Below the pieces are notes generated by a model. The model ran no database searches. It saw nothing but the letters and a program-made list of their open reading frames with translations, and was not told where the DNA came from. The translations under genes were made by a program, and so were the position numbers. Below, in pieces: positions 24,134 through 37,500 of a DNA stretch of 64,000 nt. Source of the DNA: Microplitis mediator (lineage: Eukaryota > Arthropoda > Insecta > Hymenoptera > Braconidae); NCBI RefSeq assembly GCF_029852145.1, contig NC_079978.1, positions 18,085,774 to 18,149,773 on the forward strand, written 5' to 3'. Positions within the stretch are counted from its first letter, which is position 1. Every line of letters begins with the position of its first letter.

Positions 24134-25500
24134 CTACTGTTAAATAAGAGGAAAATCAATCGTAATAAAACTAATTATAAAGTTTACCTTTTCAACTAAG
24201 TAATAGAGTTGTTTGGAAATTTTATAATAATGTATAATAAAGTATGTCAAGCATTTGCTAATGAAAGCAACTTTTAACAACTTTATTTTTACTGAAATGA
24301 TAATACTTGAAAAGTTTAATTTTTTCGAGTAAAAACTAGTACTTTAGGTTGTATATTGTGCAAGGACAATGAAGGAAATTGAAATACTGTGAATTATCAA
24401 AATTTATCGGTAAATGGTCCATAATTGAATAAATGTGTTTTTTTCATTTATTTAATGTCTATTACTATCTAATGATAGAAATGTACATTAGCAAATTTCT
24501 TTGATAAAACTTGAAACAGAAATCTACACTATCGACATTGCTTGAACTGACGTTTAATAAGCGAAAAGAGGATGAAAAAGAAACCCCTCGACAGCCGTTT
24601 CGTCCGCAACCTGACGTAAATAGTCGCTAAAATTGGATGCTCACATTCATGTTAGTCGTCGACGTGTGCAACAGTTTATGGCAACTAGTAGCTTAGCTTA
24701 ATGCTATGAGTTGGACGAGTATTTGCTAACAATTCGAAGGAAACTTCATCTGCAGAAGACGTCTAAAGTTGCCTTCATATTGCGGCCTTGGATTCTCGCC
24801 GTTTCTGGGAAAGTTAGAGCCAACTTGTAACCAATAGCTGGATAGTCAAATGTTACCCTCAACTTGACGACACACTGACCGAACCTTTTTATCCGTAACT
24901 TGGTTGCAGAGAAACTGTGTTTATCTGGGCTCCACGTTATCCACATGATGGTAAATTCAAAACCTTTTGGTGATAATGTTTTCTATTCATTCATAAATCT
25001 ACTTTGTTGGCCCTTGATTGACCCTATGAAAAATACACTGGATAAAATGCATGTTCGTGAGAAAATTTTCTTTCGACTGAAAAAATAAATCACATATGTG
25101 TGAATCTTGTGTGATTTTTTTCAGTGTGTCTTCTAAGGGTTCATTGAGCTGAAAGAATTTTTCTTTTACATGGGATTATTTCGTGCGTTTTATGTTACGA
25201 GAATTGCAATATTCCACATTATCGATTATTGCTAGCCACCAGTTGATATTTAACATACATGTTATTATTCTTATCATGAATTATTCACGGTCATGAATTG
25301 TTAACTTGTTGAAGTGATAAACAGTCATTTTCAATAATTAAATTGTAGATTGGTAAATTCCTATTTATTGAAACTTGATAAACGATATTTTATTTTACAC
25401 CAACTTTTTCAATAAACATGATCTGAGAAACATTGACCCTGCAGGACAACCCTAAAACATCCCGCTGTTTTTGAGCTCAAAAAAAGTTATGTTCTGCATT
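24134..25500. other. Noncoding stretch with a GC-richer block at 24540-24960
   Basis: Mostly AT-rich. The 24540-24960 block is more balanced and holds a 66-residue minus-strand frame (MWITWSPDKHSFSATKLRIK... to 24746) that I do not recognise. It could be a coding-gene fragment or a captured sequence. Confidence 0.35.
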
Positions 25501-25561
25501 ATACACGCTGAGAGAAAAATGGTAACCATCACCATCTTGTAATAGGGAATGATCACCACCT

Positions 25562-26468
25562 CCCGTATGGAAAAACCATATACTGTCGATAATATATAAA
25601 AAAATATATGGTAAATAACTGAACATATATGGCGGCAAAATTATTAATATTGATTAATATATGATTAATCATATATAATAATTTATACGTTTAATATTAT
25701 AATAATTCATATCATTTATAATATATGTAATTATATACATGTGATATTGTATCAAAAATTATATGTCCGCTTTATATATTAATTTATAACGTAAAATATA
25801 TGTTTCATCTTATAAATTAATTTATAATTTCATTATTATTATCAACCATATAATTTATAATATATGTAATTGTATACATATGATATTACATCTCAAAATA
25901 TATTCTCGTTTTATATATAAGCTTATAATTTCAAAATTATAATAATTTCGATATTATTATTCATAAATAATTTAAAAAATACACTCATACCAAAAATTAA
26001 AGGAACAAAAAAATTTTAGAAATTTTTTAGTGATTTTTGCAAGACTGTAACTTCATGAAAAATAATCGTATCGAGATTTAAAAAAAAACATTTTATAGCT
26101 TAAAATCTCTAGTTTTATATTTGTGCAAATATATATAAATATATATTTACATACATTTATACAAATATATGTGAACATATATTTATACAATTATATATTT
26201 ACATGTATAAATTTTATATGTCAGTCATATAATTAAATCATATATCTTGTCAAATAACTTAAAGTATAGTATAAAATATTATAAGCAATATTTATAAGTT
26301 AGCATATAAAAAAAATATATTACCGATATATATGTTGCAAATTATAAAATCATATAATATTTCGGCAAAATTTTGTATATGGCTCCATATATGACTTCTT
26401 ATAATTCCATATAATTTATCATATATTTTGAATTATACTGAAGCTCATATATTGCTTTTTCATACGGG
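25562..26468. mobile_element. CCCGTATG-ended TIR element, copy 2 (inverted)
   Basis: Starts CCCGTATGGAAAAACCATAT, ends GCTTTTTCATACGGG. It is co-linear, reversed, with 7447-8391 (shared tatatggcggcaaaattatt). A short unrelated patch near 25975-26100 interrupts the homology. Confidence 0.8.
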
Positions 26469-26517
26469 CTGTATGTGATAATCATTATCAAGCTTTTATG
26501 TTAACTACACGGTAAGA

Positions 26518-26885
26518 AATACATGGTGTTCAATACCATGCTGGTATGGTCTTAAGACAGATACTAAAATAGTATGTGAAATATTTCAAGACAGTATTGT
26601 CACGAGTCCCAGAAGTATGGCGTTATTTACTATACTGTATAGTACTGGAGCTATTGTATTGCCTACACGTATGCATAGCAGGCACGGTGAAACAGCATGG
26701 CCCTGAGACCCATACTACAATGCCGAGGGCACAATGTTACTAGTTTTTCCCGCCATAATTTCTGGGATTTCAATCAATGGATACTACCGTATTACCACCA
26801 AAACTATATAGATGTCGTTAGACTAGGTTTATCGGCCAAAAGCATTGTGGATACGACAACGCAGTATGGGCCTGACGGCCCATAA
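26518..26885. mobile_element. CACGGTAAGAAAT element, copy 2, right-truncated
   Basis: Matches 11792-12160 of copy 1 closely (acatggtgttcaataccatg, gtactggagctattgtattg) and stops at gacggccca without its right terminus. Confidence 0.75.
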
Positions 26886-27045
26886 GCTTTACTAACAATT
26901 GCTTAGATACATGGTAATACTTGTGATGCGGCATGGTAATTTTTTATAAGAGCATCATAACTTATTAGATGCTTTTTTTTTATTTCTAGTTTGGTCAACA
27001 ACATAACAATAATTAGTAGGTTTCGAGCCAATATTTTTTTTCGTG

Positions 27046-28250
27046 TATATTTTGAACAACCGATTTTGATGTTAAATGCATCGTTCGACGCAGATTTTCA
27101 GCTTCTCACGTTGAAAAGACTTTGAAATCAATCAATTTTACGATTCCAAATTTATTACAAAAAAACAATTGTTTTTAATTCTTTTCGTCACGGATTCACT
27201 CAAACAAATGATCCGATTTTGATGGCTGAGGCAATATTCGATGCAGTTTTCTTAGTTTCACAGCTGATTAGATTTTGGAATCAATCTATGAAATCTGTTA
27301 AAAATTATCCGAAGAAAATATTCTTTCAAAAAAAAATTTTTTTATTAAATAGACATTAGTAACGAATTTAGTTTTAGTCAAAAAAAATATTATTTATGTT
27401 TCCATTCCGTCGAACCCACATTTCATATAATGGTTCGGGCGAATATTTTAAGACCAATGTGTCACCGCTGAAGCTTTATTGTAACAAAGAAGAAAGGATG
27501 AGAGAACGCATCAAGAAGTGTCTGTCTAGATGTTATTGGGAAAAATTCATTTATCTCTTGCTTTTCCAACTACACCGAGAGTTGAAAGATCGTGGGGGTA
27601 GAGAGAAAAGTAAAAATCAAAGACGGCTCGGAAAAATTCGATTGAGTTATTCAAGCTACGTCGAAGGGTACCTGACTTAGATGTCAAGATTATTTCAAAC
27701 AATGTCTTTTGTTAAATTCGTTATCTTTGGCTTTATATTTTTTTATTCATCTTATTCCATCCGTTCAATCTATTAAATAACAAAATAGTCTATTTAAATA
27801 CATCGACTATTAATAACAGCAATAAATGGCTATCACAATGCAATACATCTCAATGATGTGAAGGCGTCTTCTCTTATACTCAATGAAATTTAGATCGATT
27901 CCGATACTTACACATATCATCTATACATATATTTACGAAGGCAATTTCCATCTCCGCAATGTCAAGCTATTTCCTCACTAGAAATTCGAGTTGCTTAACT
28001 TTCTTTTCCATAGTATTTATATTTTATATCGTAAAGGAATATCGATTAATTTTAAGTTTTCATGAATGAAAAACAATTTTAATACCACATCAAATTTTTT
28101 AAATTGGAAGTTATACTGCGATCGATTAAATGTACATTAGACTGTTTCAAATTAGGGGACTATTTTTTTTTTTTTTTGATGAACATTGAAAAATCGAAAG
28201 GGTATCTTAAAATATGGTGACAGTCAAAATTTGAGCTCTTGATATTGATA
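27046..28250. other. Noncoding stretch
   Basis: 27060-27370 shares short phrases (gatttcaaatcaatc, gaagaaaatattc) with the TTAACTTCCC repeat. A 94-residue plus-strand frame at 27396-27680 is Lys/Arg/Tyr-rich with no motif I know; low coding likelihood. Confidence 0.35.
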
Positions 28251-28973
28251 CCCGTGAAAAAATATTCTGATCAGGCTTGATATGAGCTGATAAGGCCATA
28301 TCAAAATTTTTGACATATTCATATCTGGCCTGATATGATCTGATATGTCCATATTTGATTTTTGATAGGTCCTGATCTGGCCTGATATGAAAATTGGCCA
28401 TATCAGGCCAGATCAAGCCTTATCAATTTGATATGTCTATATCAGACTTGATATAGCTTGATAAGCTCATATATAATGTTATATTTATTTCTAATAGGTC
28501 CTGATATGGCCTGATATAACCTTATAAAGTTATATATACTTTGATATACTTAAAAAAAAATCCCTGATCAGGCTTGATATAACTTGATATGACTTTATAT
28601 AGTCTGATATATATATATATAAATTGATATACCTGTGAATAAAAATCCTGATCAGACTTGATATAATTTGATAAGCCTTTATAGAGGTTAAAAATATCAA
28701 GTTACCTCAAATTGTATTCGAAAAGATGTGTCATGAAAGTTGAACACGATAGATTTTTTTATACACAATAAAAATTTATTGATATTTATTTTTTACATAT
28801 TTTTTTAAAATAAATTTGGTCTTTTACAGATGTAATTTTTTATAGACAATTTATAGACAATTTATATCAAAGCATATATAGTCTGATATAGTTATATCAA
28901 AGCATATATAGTCTGATATGGCCAATTTCCATATCAGGCCTGATATAGTCTGATCAGAATATTTTTTCACGGG
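28251..28973. mobile_element. CCCGTGAAAAAATATT-ended TIR element, word gatatagtctgatat
   Basis: TA-flanked, with perfect inverted ends of over 20 bp starting CCCGTGAAAAAATATTCTGA. The interior repeats gatatggcctgatat and relatives, denser on the left, with a plain AT-rich centre (28740-28850). Confidence 0.9.
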
Positions 28974-28989
28974 TATTTAGAGGTGGCTG

Positions 28990-30490
28990 TTGATAATTTT
29001 CGATTTTTGACTTCCTGCTACAAAAATTGAAAATTTTCGAAAATTCGGGAAGTTATTGGTTTCGGTCCGATTTACGAAAACCGGATTTCCATCAGATTTT
29101 GACGTTTTGAGGTTCCAGAAAGCTATCCTGACTAATTTCATGATAATGTCCGAGTGTATGTATGTGTGTCCGTACATACGTAAGTACGTATGTATGTAAA
29201 TATCTGTAACTCTTGAACGGGTAAACCAATTTTGATCGTTGAGGTGTCATTTGACGCGGCTTGTTAATATCTAGAAGCTGTGAACAATTGAACTTGATCG
29301 GTAAGGCTCGTTCAGAGATATTCCAAAAATGAAATTTTTTCAAAAATGTTTTTTTTTGATAACTTTTAATGTGCTTGATGGATTGATTCGATCCAAAATC
29401 GATTGGGCTCTAAAACTTTATAAGCCGCGTCAAATGCCCACACTGATAGAAAATTTATATTGACTCAAGAAATATTTTCTTCAGCCAAGAATTTATTTCT
29501 GAAGAAAACCAGTTGTCTTGCTTCAAGAAATTCTTGTCTTGATTTAGATTTTCTTGGCTCTATAGATTTTGTATCTTCGATGGATAACTCTCGTGTCTTG
29601 ACCCGAAACTATATTATCTTCAATTGATACTATCGAATTCTTCAAGCAAGACCACTTGTCTTCAACTAAAAATGTCGTATTATTATTTTAAGAACTTTAA
29701 ATTTTTTGGTTCAAGTAATAATTTCTTGATGGAAGATGTTTTTACAGTAATGAAAAAAAAATTTTTTTTAAAAATATATTTCTACTTTAACATATCTGAA
29801 GTAAATGAATGTAGTCCTAAAAAATCACTTTAAAACTTTTTATTTTTAAAATAAAAAAAAAAGTTTTTTTTCAAGCTGAGTAAATTGATATCTTGATTTA
29901 AAAATCCCGCCATTCTCGAAACGAGTTGGTAATGTCTTAAACCTAGATTTTGCCTATCTTAATCCAAGAGCAAGAAATTCTTGAGCGAAATATGTCAGAA
30001 TTTTGTTTCAAAACAAAAAAGGCTTCATCGAAAAATCAAATTCTCAAACAAAGAATTTTTTTTCTCTATCCGAGAATTTCAATTTTTTGGTTCAAGGACT
30101 TATTTCTTGAATTAAAACAATTGAAAATTTTGAAACAAGAACCACATTTTGAAGAAAAAATTTTTCTTGAATCAAGATAGTTTTTCTATCAGTGCAAAAA
30201 AAAATCGAAATCGGTTCATTCATTCAAGAGAAACCGTTAACGAAAAAATTCAAAAACATTTTTTTTCGTTTTTTTTTTGAAATTTCTCAAAAACAACTGG
30301 ATAAATCAATTTCAAAATTGAATCAGCTTTAGGACTTGATAAAACACTTCGATGGCCACCTCAACCGTCTTAATCGGTCAATTCGTCATCCGAAGAGCTC
30401 GAAAATGTGTTCACATTCATTTTTTCGAGCTTCAAAAACGGGAAGTTTTGGGGCTGGCCCGCACGGTTAATTGATAGACCGATTTTTCAT
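28990..30490. repeat. TTAACTTCCCGC family, copy 2, split by a TIR element
   Basis: Left part 28990-29438 and right part 30197-30490 share tcgggaagttattggtttcg, cgcggcttgttaat, ggctcgttcagagatattcc and ggggctggcccgc with the complete copy at 38491-39492. The gap is exactly the CACTGATAG element. Confidence 0.7.
29441..30194. mobile_element. CACTGATAGAAAA-ended TIR element, word cttgattcaag
   Basis: Ends CACTGATAGAAAAT and TAGTTTTTCTATCAGTG, flanked by CA on both sides. It is inserted in a TTAACTTCCC repeat, so the empty site is inferable. The interior repeats ttcttgattcaaga-like words. Confidence 0.85.
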
Positions 30491-30499
30491 TTAGTAACA

Positions 30500-32411
30500 T
30501 GGTAAAAAATACATAACTTCCGAAAAAATCAAGATACAAAAAATCTCTCTTCAAATATTTTGTAGCAAATTTACTGATCTACAACAAAGGTCTTTTATGA
30601 TTTTTGCATAAATTCAACCATTCACAAGATATCCGACGTTAAAGTTTGATACAATTCGTAGAACTTGTTTTTGCTCGTTCTGAATTTCATACCATGTCAA
30701 CTAATGAGAATTTAAAAATTCTCAATAGAGTTTTTTTTAGGAAATTGAATGCTCTACAAAAAAAGTCTCTTATCATTTTTTGATAAATCCATCTGTTCAA
30801 AAGTTATTGGAGCTTGAAGTCAAGTTAGAGTAAATTTTGAGATCTTTTTACTTTTCCGGCGAAACTATCGGACTTATCATAAAATGTCACAGGATCTTTT
30901 TTGTAGACTATTCTATTTCCTACAAAATGTCATTGATAAATTTTTTTTAAATTCTGCATTCTCTTCTAGTTATTTCCATTTTAATGCCAAGCTCCTCAAG
31001 TCGATTAGAACAATTTTTTTTTAGTCTGAATGAATACAACTTGGGTTCAATCCGAAATTAAAATTTGGTCTTTTTTTGATATTCAAGCCCTTTACTTTAA
31101 ATATAATTTACTCTTGTGCGTTTGAAGTATCCACTCGCAAATATTATATCCCTAGAAGTTTATACATATACTTTAAACCGTGTTTATTTTTCTTTGATGA
31201 ATAAAACTCTATTAATACATATAATAATTTTCAATTTCCACATACTTTCATATTGAATTTTTTCAACAAAGATAAAATTACTTAATAAAAAGTTGGGCTA
31301 ATGCAAATATTCATTGCGTAAGTTTTATGAAATTGCATTCTATGCAAACATTCTTGTTATTTACACTCAAATTCATGAAAAACTTCATACATTGGAACAG
31401 TACATCGTTTTCTGTATTTGCAAAATTTTTTTTATCATAAAAGAAAAAACTTAATCATTAAATATTTTACTTTTGTAAAAAAATGTTCGTACATCAGGCT
31501 CAATTTTATTTTCCATAATACGTTCAAATTATTAAATTGATATTCCATATTTCGAGAGTAAATAAATTTTCATAATAGCAAAAAGGAAAAATACAATAAT
31601 GTCGAGATTAAATAATTTCGCATCGAGGAAATTAAATTATGAAGATATTCATCAGAGATTTTATAACGAAAATAACATGATGAGTTAACAATAGCATCGT
31701 GATACACAAATTATAAAAGCAAAAATAAAAAAAAATAAATGCCGAGAGAATAAAAAAAAAAGTTCTATATCGGTTTAGTTCGTGCACTAACCAATGCACT
31801 TGAGCTCTTAATTAATTGCCCGTTCTACCGACTGAGTGAATTATCCGTCCGCCTCAACCTAATTGAAGAATCAGTTTGCGCATTCTCATACCGCACTATA
31901 CTTATCTCCTATGAACGATATTTATAGGGGGACAAGAAATAAAATTAAAAAGATACTATGGAGCTCCATTTCAAGAAATATTTCTTGAAACATTTTTTTA
32001 TATTAATTCATTTTTGAGGGATAGTAAATAACGAACGAAAAAATAAAAAAAAAAGTTTTTTTTAGGATCCAATTTTGCCTGCGACAGATAAAAACAATTC
32101 TTAACGGAAATATAAGTGAAAAGTAAAGAACTGTCAAGAAAGCGGTTTGAAAAACCCCGCCATTTTGTTCAATTCCAATTTTTCTTTTCGATCGAAGGTT
32201 ATCATACGGGAAATACATTCTAATTTAATAAACTTTTTGGTTTCTTTGATTTCATGCACTGTGAAGATCACTATCACTGCAGCATAAATGGGGTGGGGGG
32301 AGAGATTTTTTTAGATCCTTAGGAGATCGTGAATAACTTGCTAAATGTTAGTAAACTTTTTTCTCAGTGTATCCACAAATATATACTTTAACCATTAAAA
32401 CATTCCATGTA
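30500..32411. other. AT-rich noncoding stretch
   Basis: 30500-31100 is repetitive-looking (dttttatgataaatccatc-type phrases), possibly a decayed element. A tRNA-like A box, tcactcagtcggtagaac, lies on the minus strand near 31828-31845 without a matching B box. No gene. Confidence 0.4.
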
Positions 32412-32580
32412 CCCGTGAAAAATGAATCATACATGGCCATGTATGAAAATTGGCCAGACATGGCCATATATGCCCATATATGATCATACATGGCCATGTA
32501 TGGCCATCATACATGATCATACATAGCTTGATACGGCCATATATGACTTGATATGACTATGTATAGGAATTTTAACTAAA
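32412..32580. mobile_element. CCCGTGAAAAATGAATCA one-ended element, word atacatggccatgtat
   Basis: TA then CCCGTGAAAAATGAATCA, identical to the terminus at 32980, followed by catggccatgtatg words until about 32570. The right terminus is not evident; it may pair with the end at 33426 to form a larger 1-kb element. Confidence 0.55.
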
Positions 32581-32737
32581 TTAAAAAAAAAATTTTGTAT
32601 TATTTTTTTTTTTAATTATTTTGGCGACGCAGAGATTATCAGATATGCGAATAATTGAATTTCTAATCGAATTGGAAATTTTTAATTCAGAGAAAAAACG
32701 CTAGACTTATTTAATGACGTCACCCGCTTTAGTAGGA

Positions 32738-32812
32738 TTCGATCCCTGGACCTTCCGTATGAGAGACAGACGCTTTGACGACTAGGCTATGCGACCGACA
32801 GTTACAACGTAG
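32738..32812 (-). repeat. tRNA-like (CAT anticodon) segment
   Basis: On the minus strand: gtcggtcgcatagcctagtcg (A-box-like), ctctcatacgg (CAT at the anticodon position) and gggatcgaatcct (B-box-like). The spacing is roughly that of a tRNA with a slightly long variable region. Probably a tRNA-derived SINE head or pseudogene. Confidence 0.45.
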
Positions 32813-32979
32813 TTGTGCTACGTAAGATTGAAAGAATATAATTACTTTCGAAAAAACAAATTTAATCATCAAAATGCTGTTAGTGATATCAAAAAAATTT
32901 CCTATTTTTTTTTACACTACAACATTCTGTTTATAAGTAATTGTAATAGTCAGCTCAAATTTTTTTTTATATATATATA

Positions 32980-33426
32980 CCCGTGAAAAATGAATCATAC
33001 ATGGCCATGCATGGCCGTATATGGCTCATATATGAAGCATATATGGCCAAACATGGAGAATATATGGCCATACACGGCCTTGCATGATTCGAATTTCACG
33101 GGATGAGCGTTCGAAGCGCGCATTTCCGTGAAAAATGAATCAGACATGGCCATGCATAGCCGTATATGGCTCATATATGAAGCATATATGGCCATACATG
33201 GGCATACAAACTTTTTTAATACAGTCATGCATGGCCATATATGAACCATACAAGGCCATGTATGGCCATACGTGGTTTTGTATGACTGTATATGGCCATG
33301 CATGACTGTATTTAAAAAGTTTGTATGTCCATGTATGGCCATACATGCTCCATGTATGGCCATATATGGTTCATATATGAGCCATATACAGCCATACATG
33401 GCCATGTATGATTCATTTTTCACAGG
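32980..33426. mobile_element. CCCGTGAAAAATGAATCA element, word catatatggccatgtatgg
   Basis: Starts CCCGTGAAAAATGAATCA after TA; ends TGATTCATTTTTCACAGG. A second set of ends (TTTCACGGG near 33102 and CCGTGAAAAATGAATCA near 33126) lies inside, indicating two abutting or nested copies. The Met/His/Tyr-rich open frames here are repeat shadows. Confidence 0.75.
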
Positions 33427-33489
33427 CAGTAGTATTCCTGCAAAAAATTCCCAAGTATCATCTTTTTTTCAGGCGGTCACACTCGTGGT

Positions 33490-33799
33490 TCCCCTTAATT
33501 TTGACTGCTATAATTTTTGACTTGCATTTGACTCAGTTAACTTGATGTTGGCTACACTTACTTTTTTTAACTTCAACATGACTTTTGAACTTTAATGTTT
33601 AAGTCGACTAAGTCAAATCCAGGGCAACTTGACTTTAATTTAACTCAGTTGGCGTACTTGCTTTATTTTCAAATTTTTAAAGTTATGCCAAAATCAAGTT
33701 ACTTTTTTTTACACGGGCTAGTATCTTGACTGCCTGGCCAGTGTAACCCTTATGCAGGTTAAGGTCTTTGTCGGGCCGTTATAAAAAATTCTAGTCGGG
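33490..33799. repeat. ttgactt word fragment and CTAGTCGGG end
   Basis: 33495-33715 repeats ttgacttaa-type words as in 45022-46305 and ends ttttttacacggg. Next, 33719-33799 ends ttctagtcggg-TA, matching the right end of 3591-4712. Both look like partial copies. Confidence 0.5.
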
Positions 33800-34559
33800 T
33801 ATTTATTGATCAAGTAAAAAGATACACGCGGTATAATATAATTAGTCATTGTCAAGCATTTTCTATACATAATATTCTATTTTTTTTTACTTCTACTCCA
33901 GCATACTAAATCTTTCAACAGCTTTATATATTTTCTTCACGAAAAAAAAAGGAAAAAAATCAGAATCCATCACTTTACTCTCTTCATTCTTGTAAATATT
34001 TATAGTCATTAATATCATTCCACTTTGCTTCTGATTTATTGTAATCAAAATATAAGTGATAAATATGTTGTCATTCAACTAACAGAAACACTATTTTATC
34101 ACGATTATATATATTTATATAATTTATAATATTTAAACGTCATAAATAAAAAAGAACAAAAAACAGTAAAATGCTCATGTCAGAAACATTTAGTGGATTT
34201 AAAATTAAGAAAGATATATTTTATTTTATTCTTCTTTAGTTTTTGTACTTATTAGGAATAAAGTAGAATGGAAATGAATAAAATAAAATGAACATAAAGA
34301 CCATAAATATAAGCTTCAACTTTTGTGCTAATCTGGAGAATTGTTTTACTGTAACTAAATATAAATTGCCGGATTATTACTTACGTTTAACATGGCAAAG
34401 GACATTTTTCTATCTATTAAAAAGCGTATTTTAATGACCTTGTTCTAAATATAAGTTACTTCTATACATGAATATAAGGTAGAACCAACTATACAATAAA
34501 ATAATTAATTTAATTATTTCCTTTTCTCAAAATACAATATTATAATCATTATAGAATTC
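33800..34559. other. AT-rich noncoding stretch
   Basis: No motif or repeat recognised. Confidence 0.5.
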
Positions 34560-34800
34560 CATGCAGGAGCTGCCAGAGTTGAACGACGGGGCCCTACTTG
34601 GCCCAGCACTGGGGAACCTAGCTTTGGCTTACCTATATTGACTCATGCTTGGCTTAAGATCGGCTACTCTGTTCTGGCCGTTACAATGATTACCCGGGCT
34701 TGGGCCAAGACTGAGTAACCTAGCCTTGGCCATCCAATGGCCAGCCAGACTTGGGCCAAGGTAAGATTACCCAAGTTTGGCTATACCTATGATTTGATAA
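34560..34800. repeat. cttgggccaag word-repeat patch
   Basis: GC-rich compared with its surroundings. ttggcccag, cttgggccaag, ccttggcc and related words alternate orientation about ten times. No clear termini. Confidence 0.6.
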
Positions 34801-35019
34801 GTAGATCATAGAAATGTATCAACATTAGTAAGTTCGTCCAGTAGCTACCGTTCGGACCCAGTAATTAGAAGGACGGCAACCCGTTGACCTAAGAGATTGA
34901 CTTCAAAAGTTAGTTTCGTATGAACTTCAAGTAATAAAAATCTTATACGTGATAGATTCTTGGTCAACAAAATTTTATATCTAATTTATTAATTATTGAT
35001 TCATAGTTACATGAAATTA

Positions 35020-37214
35020 CCCGGGAAAAAATGTTTTTATAAAATTTTGTAAAATTTTATAAAATTTTACAAAATTTTAGTACTAACATTTTATAAAATT
35101 TTATAAAATTTTATACTGAAAATGGCCTGGTAAAATTTTATCGAATTTTATAAAGTTTTATCAAATTTTATGAAGTTTTATAAAAATTTATAAAATTTTA
35201 TAAAACTTTGTAAAATTTCATAAAATTTTACCAGGCCATTTTCAGTATAAAGTTTTATAAAATGATTTTTTTTTTCCGGGACGGGTCACCCATCCAATTA
35301 ATGGCCACCCTCGATGCTGCTTAACTTTTGTTATTGAAGAACCGTAGTCTGCTCCGCTCGTCTATTGGTCACTTGTAGCTTAGAAATATTCGTGGCTGTA
35401 TTTATGATTACTCATGAATTCTTATCAGCCATATTTCATAGTATTAATTTATAATTATATATAAAAAAAAGATTGGAATAATTCAACTATCGACTGTTTA
35501 ATGGACATAAAATTTTAAAATTAATTAAATTTATTGATTTTTCATGATTTTTATTTTTGAATTGATGGCGAAACCTTCGAACTTTTTCTTGAGTAACGAC
35601 GATTTAATTTGAACTGCTAGTTGACAAAATAAAAGTTTAAAAACATTAAATTCAAAATTATCACATTATGTAATATATGTATGAATATGTAAGAGAAAGG
35701 GGTGGCGGGGGTAGGCAAAACGAGGTACTTCTAAAATTTTATAAAAAAAAATTTTTTTTTTTTAAATCTATTATAACCATCCTAAAATTACTTTTGTAAA
35801 TAAAATTGAGCATTATTTCGAATTTTTTTCGTTAAACTTTTTCAAGAATCTAGTGCCGGTCGAAAAATGTTAAAGACTTTTGTATTATGATAAAAACTAT
35901 TAAAAACTTTTTTATCTTCCTTTGCATCCAATAATTGTGTAAAATATAATTTTTCTTAATGTAAATAACTTGCAAAAAATTTTAATAAAATCAAACTTAT
36001 TCAATATTCAGAATTTTTTTTTTTTTACATTTTTCTAGGGGTACACTGCATATGTTTAGGTAATCAATTATATTTTTTATAATATAATTTTCATATTTGT
36101 TTATCACCATATTTTGCCGGCAAAAATGGAATTTTTTTTTTTTTATGGCCATTGAAAATTTTATTTATTTACTTTGAATTTCTAACAATTTTTATAATAA
36201 TTTGTAATAAACGTTATAACATTGTGTGACATTTTATCAAATTTTACAAAATGCTACCCTACACTAGATGCAATAGTGGCATCAAGTTCTCTAAAGTTTT
36301 ATGAAATATTATATAATTTTATAAAATTTCATACAATTGTATAAAATTTTATCTAATTATTACTCCCCTTTTGAGATCTTACTTTATAAAATTGTATAAA
36401 TTTGTATAAGATTTTATAAGATCGCATATAATTTTATGAAATCGTACACAACTTTATAAAATTTTATAAAATTTCATCTAAATATTACTTTTCTTCTAAG
36501 GACTTACTTCTTAAAATTATATAAAATTGTATAAGATTGTATAACATTTTATATAATTTTATGAAATCGTATAAAACTTTATAAAATTTCATACAATTAT
36601 ATCAAATTCCATTTAATTATTATTTCCCTCACTAAGATCTTACTTTACAAAATTTTATAAGATTGTATAAAAATTTATATAATTTTATGAAATCGTATAA
36701 AAGTTTATACAATTTCATAAAATCTTATAAAATTTCGTACAATTATATAAAATTTTATCTAATTATAACTTCCCTTTTAAGATCTTACCATATAAAATTT
36801 TATAAAATTCTATGAAATTCGATAAAATTATATAAAATTATATGAAATTCTATAAAATTTCGCTGTACAGTCTTATAAAATTATATGAAATTTTATATAA
36901 TTTTATACAATTGTGTAAAACTTTATAAAATTTTGTTATATTTTATACAATTCTATAAAATGTCATACAATTTTATAAAATTACATTTATTTATTACGTT
37001 CCTTACTCAGATCTTACCTTATAAAATTTTTGAAGATTTTATAAAATTGTATAAAATAGTATAAAATTTTATAAAATTGTATGAATTTTTATAAAATTTT
37101 GCTGTAAAATCTTATAAAATCTTACAAAATTTTATAAAATTGTATTAAATTTTATATTATGTTATAAAATTTTATATTATGTTGTAAAATTTTATAAAAA
37201 CATTTTTTCCCGGG
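35020..37214. mobile_element. CCCGGGAAAAAATG-ended large TIR element, word ataaaattttat
   Basis: TA-flanked. Starts CCCGGGAAAAAATGTTTTTA and ends with its reverse complement. Most of 36240-37200 and 35030-35270 consists of ataaaattttataaaa and tgtataaaatt words. A second right-end-like ttttttttttccggg at 35265-35279 suggests a smaller copy at 35020-35279. The centre holds a 5S-like segment and unrelated AT-rich DNA. Confidence 0.8.
35281..35340 (-). repeat. 5S rRNA-like fragment
   Basis: On the minus strand, aagttaagcagcatcgaggg then ccattaattggatgggtgac follows the 5S rRNA internal-promoter region (A box to C box). Only about 45 nt are preserved; a 5S-derived SINE head or pseudogene. Confidence 0.7.
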
Positions 37215-37304
37215 TATATATAATTATAACTACGTTAGCTATATGTAATTATAACAAAGTCAGTTATATTTAATTATAACTAAGATTTTAAATCTAATTC
37301 CATA

Positions 37305-37500
37305 TATCAGGCTGGATCAGACATGAACAGACATGGACAGGTATGATCAGGCCTGAGCGTATTTAACGCTTCAGACATGAACATGCATGGAAAGGTATGA
37401 TCAGGCCTGAGCGTATTTAACGATTCAGACATGAACAGCTATGATCAGGCCTGATCATACATGAACAGGCATGGTCAGGTCTGATAATTTTTTCCCGGGA
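37305..37500. repeat. cagacatgaacagg word patch with TTTTTTCCCGGG end
   Basis: atgatcaggcctga and agacatgaacag words repeat, ending aattttttcccggg near 37499. It looks like the right portion of another CCCGGG-class element. Confidence 0.55.

Larger units (their letters stand above)
25507..27043. mobile_element. Probable CACG-ended outer element hosting two insertions
   Basis: The left end cacgctgagagaaaaatggt after TA is only a weak partner for the right end gagccaatattttttttcgtg before TA. The right end clearly matches the right arm of 44809-46410 (agtttggtcaacaacataac, taggtttcgagcc). It contains 25562-26468 and 26518-26885. Confidence 0.4.

Noticed and set aside
31826..31850. tRNA gene
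   Set aside because: An A-box-like string only; no B box or cloverleaf.
32995..33520. Met/His/Tyr-rich frames
   Set aside because: Translation of the catatatggccatg word in several frames.
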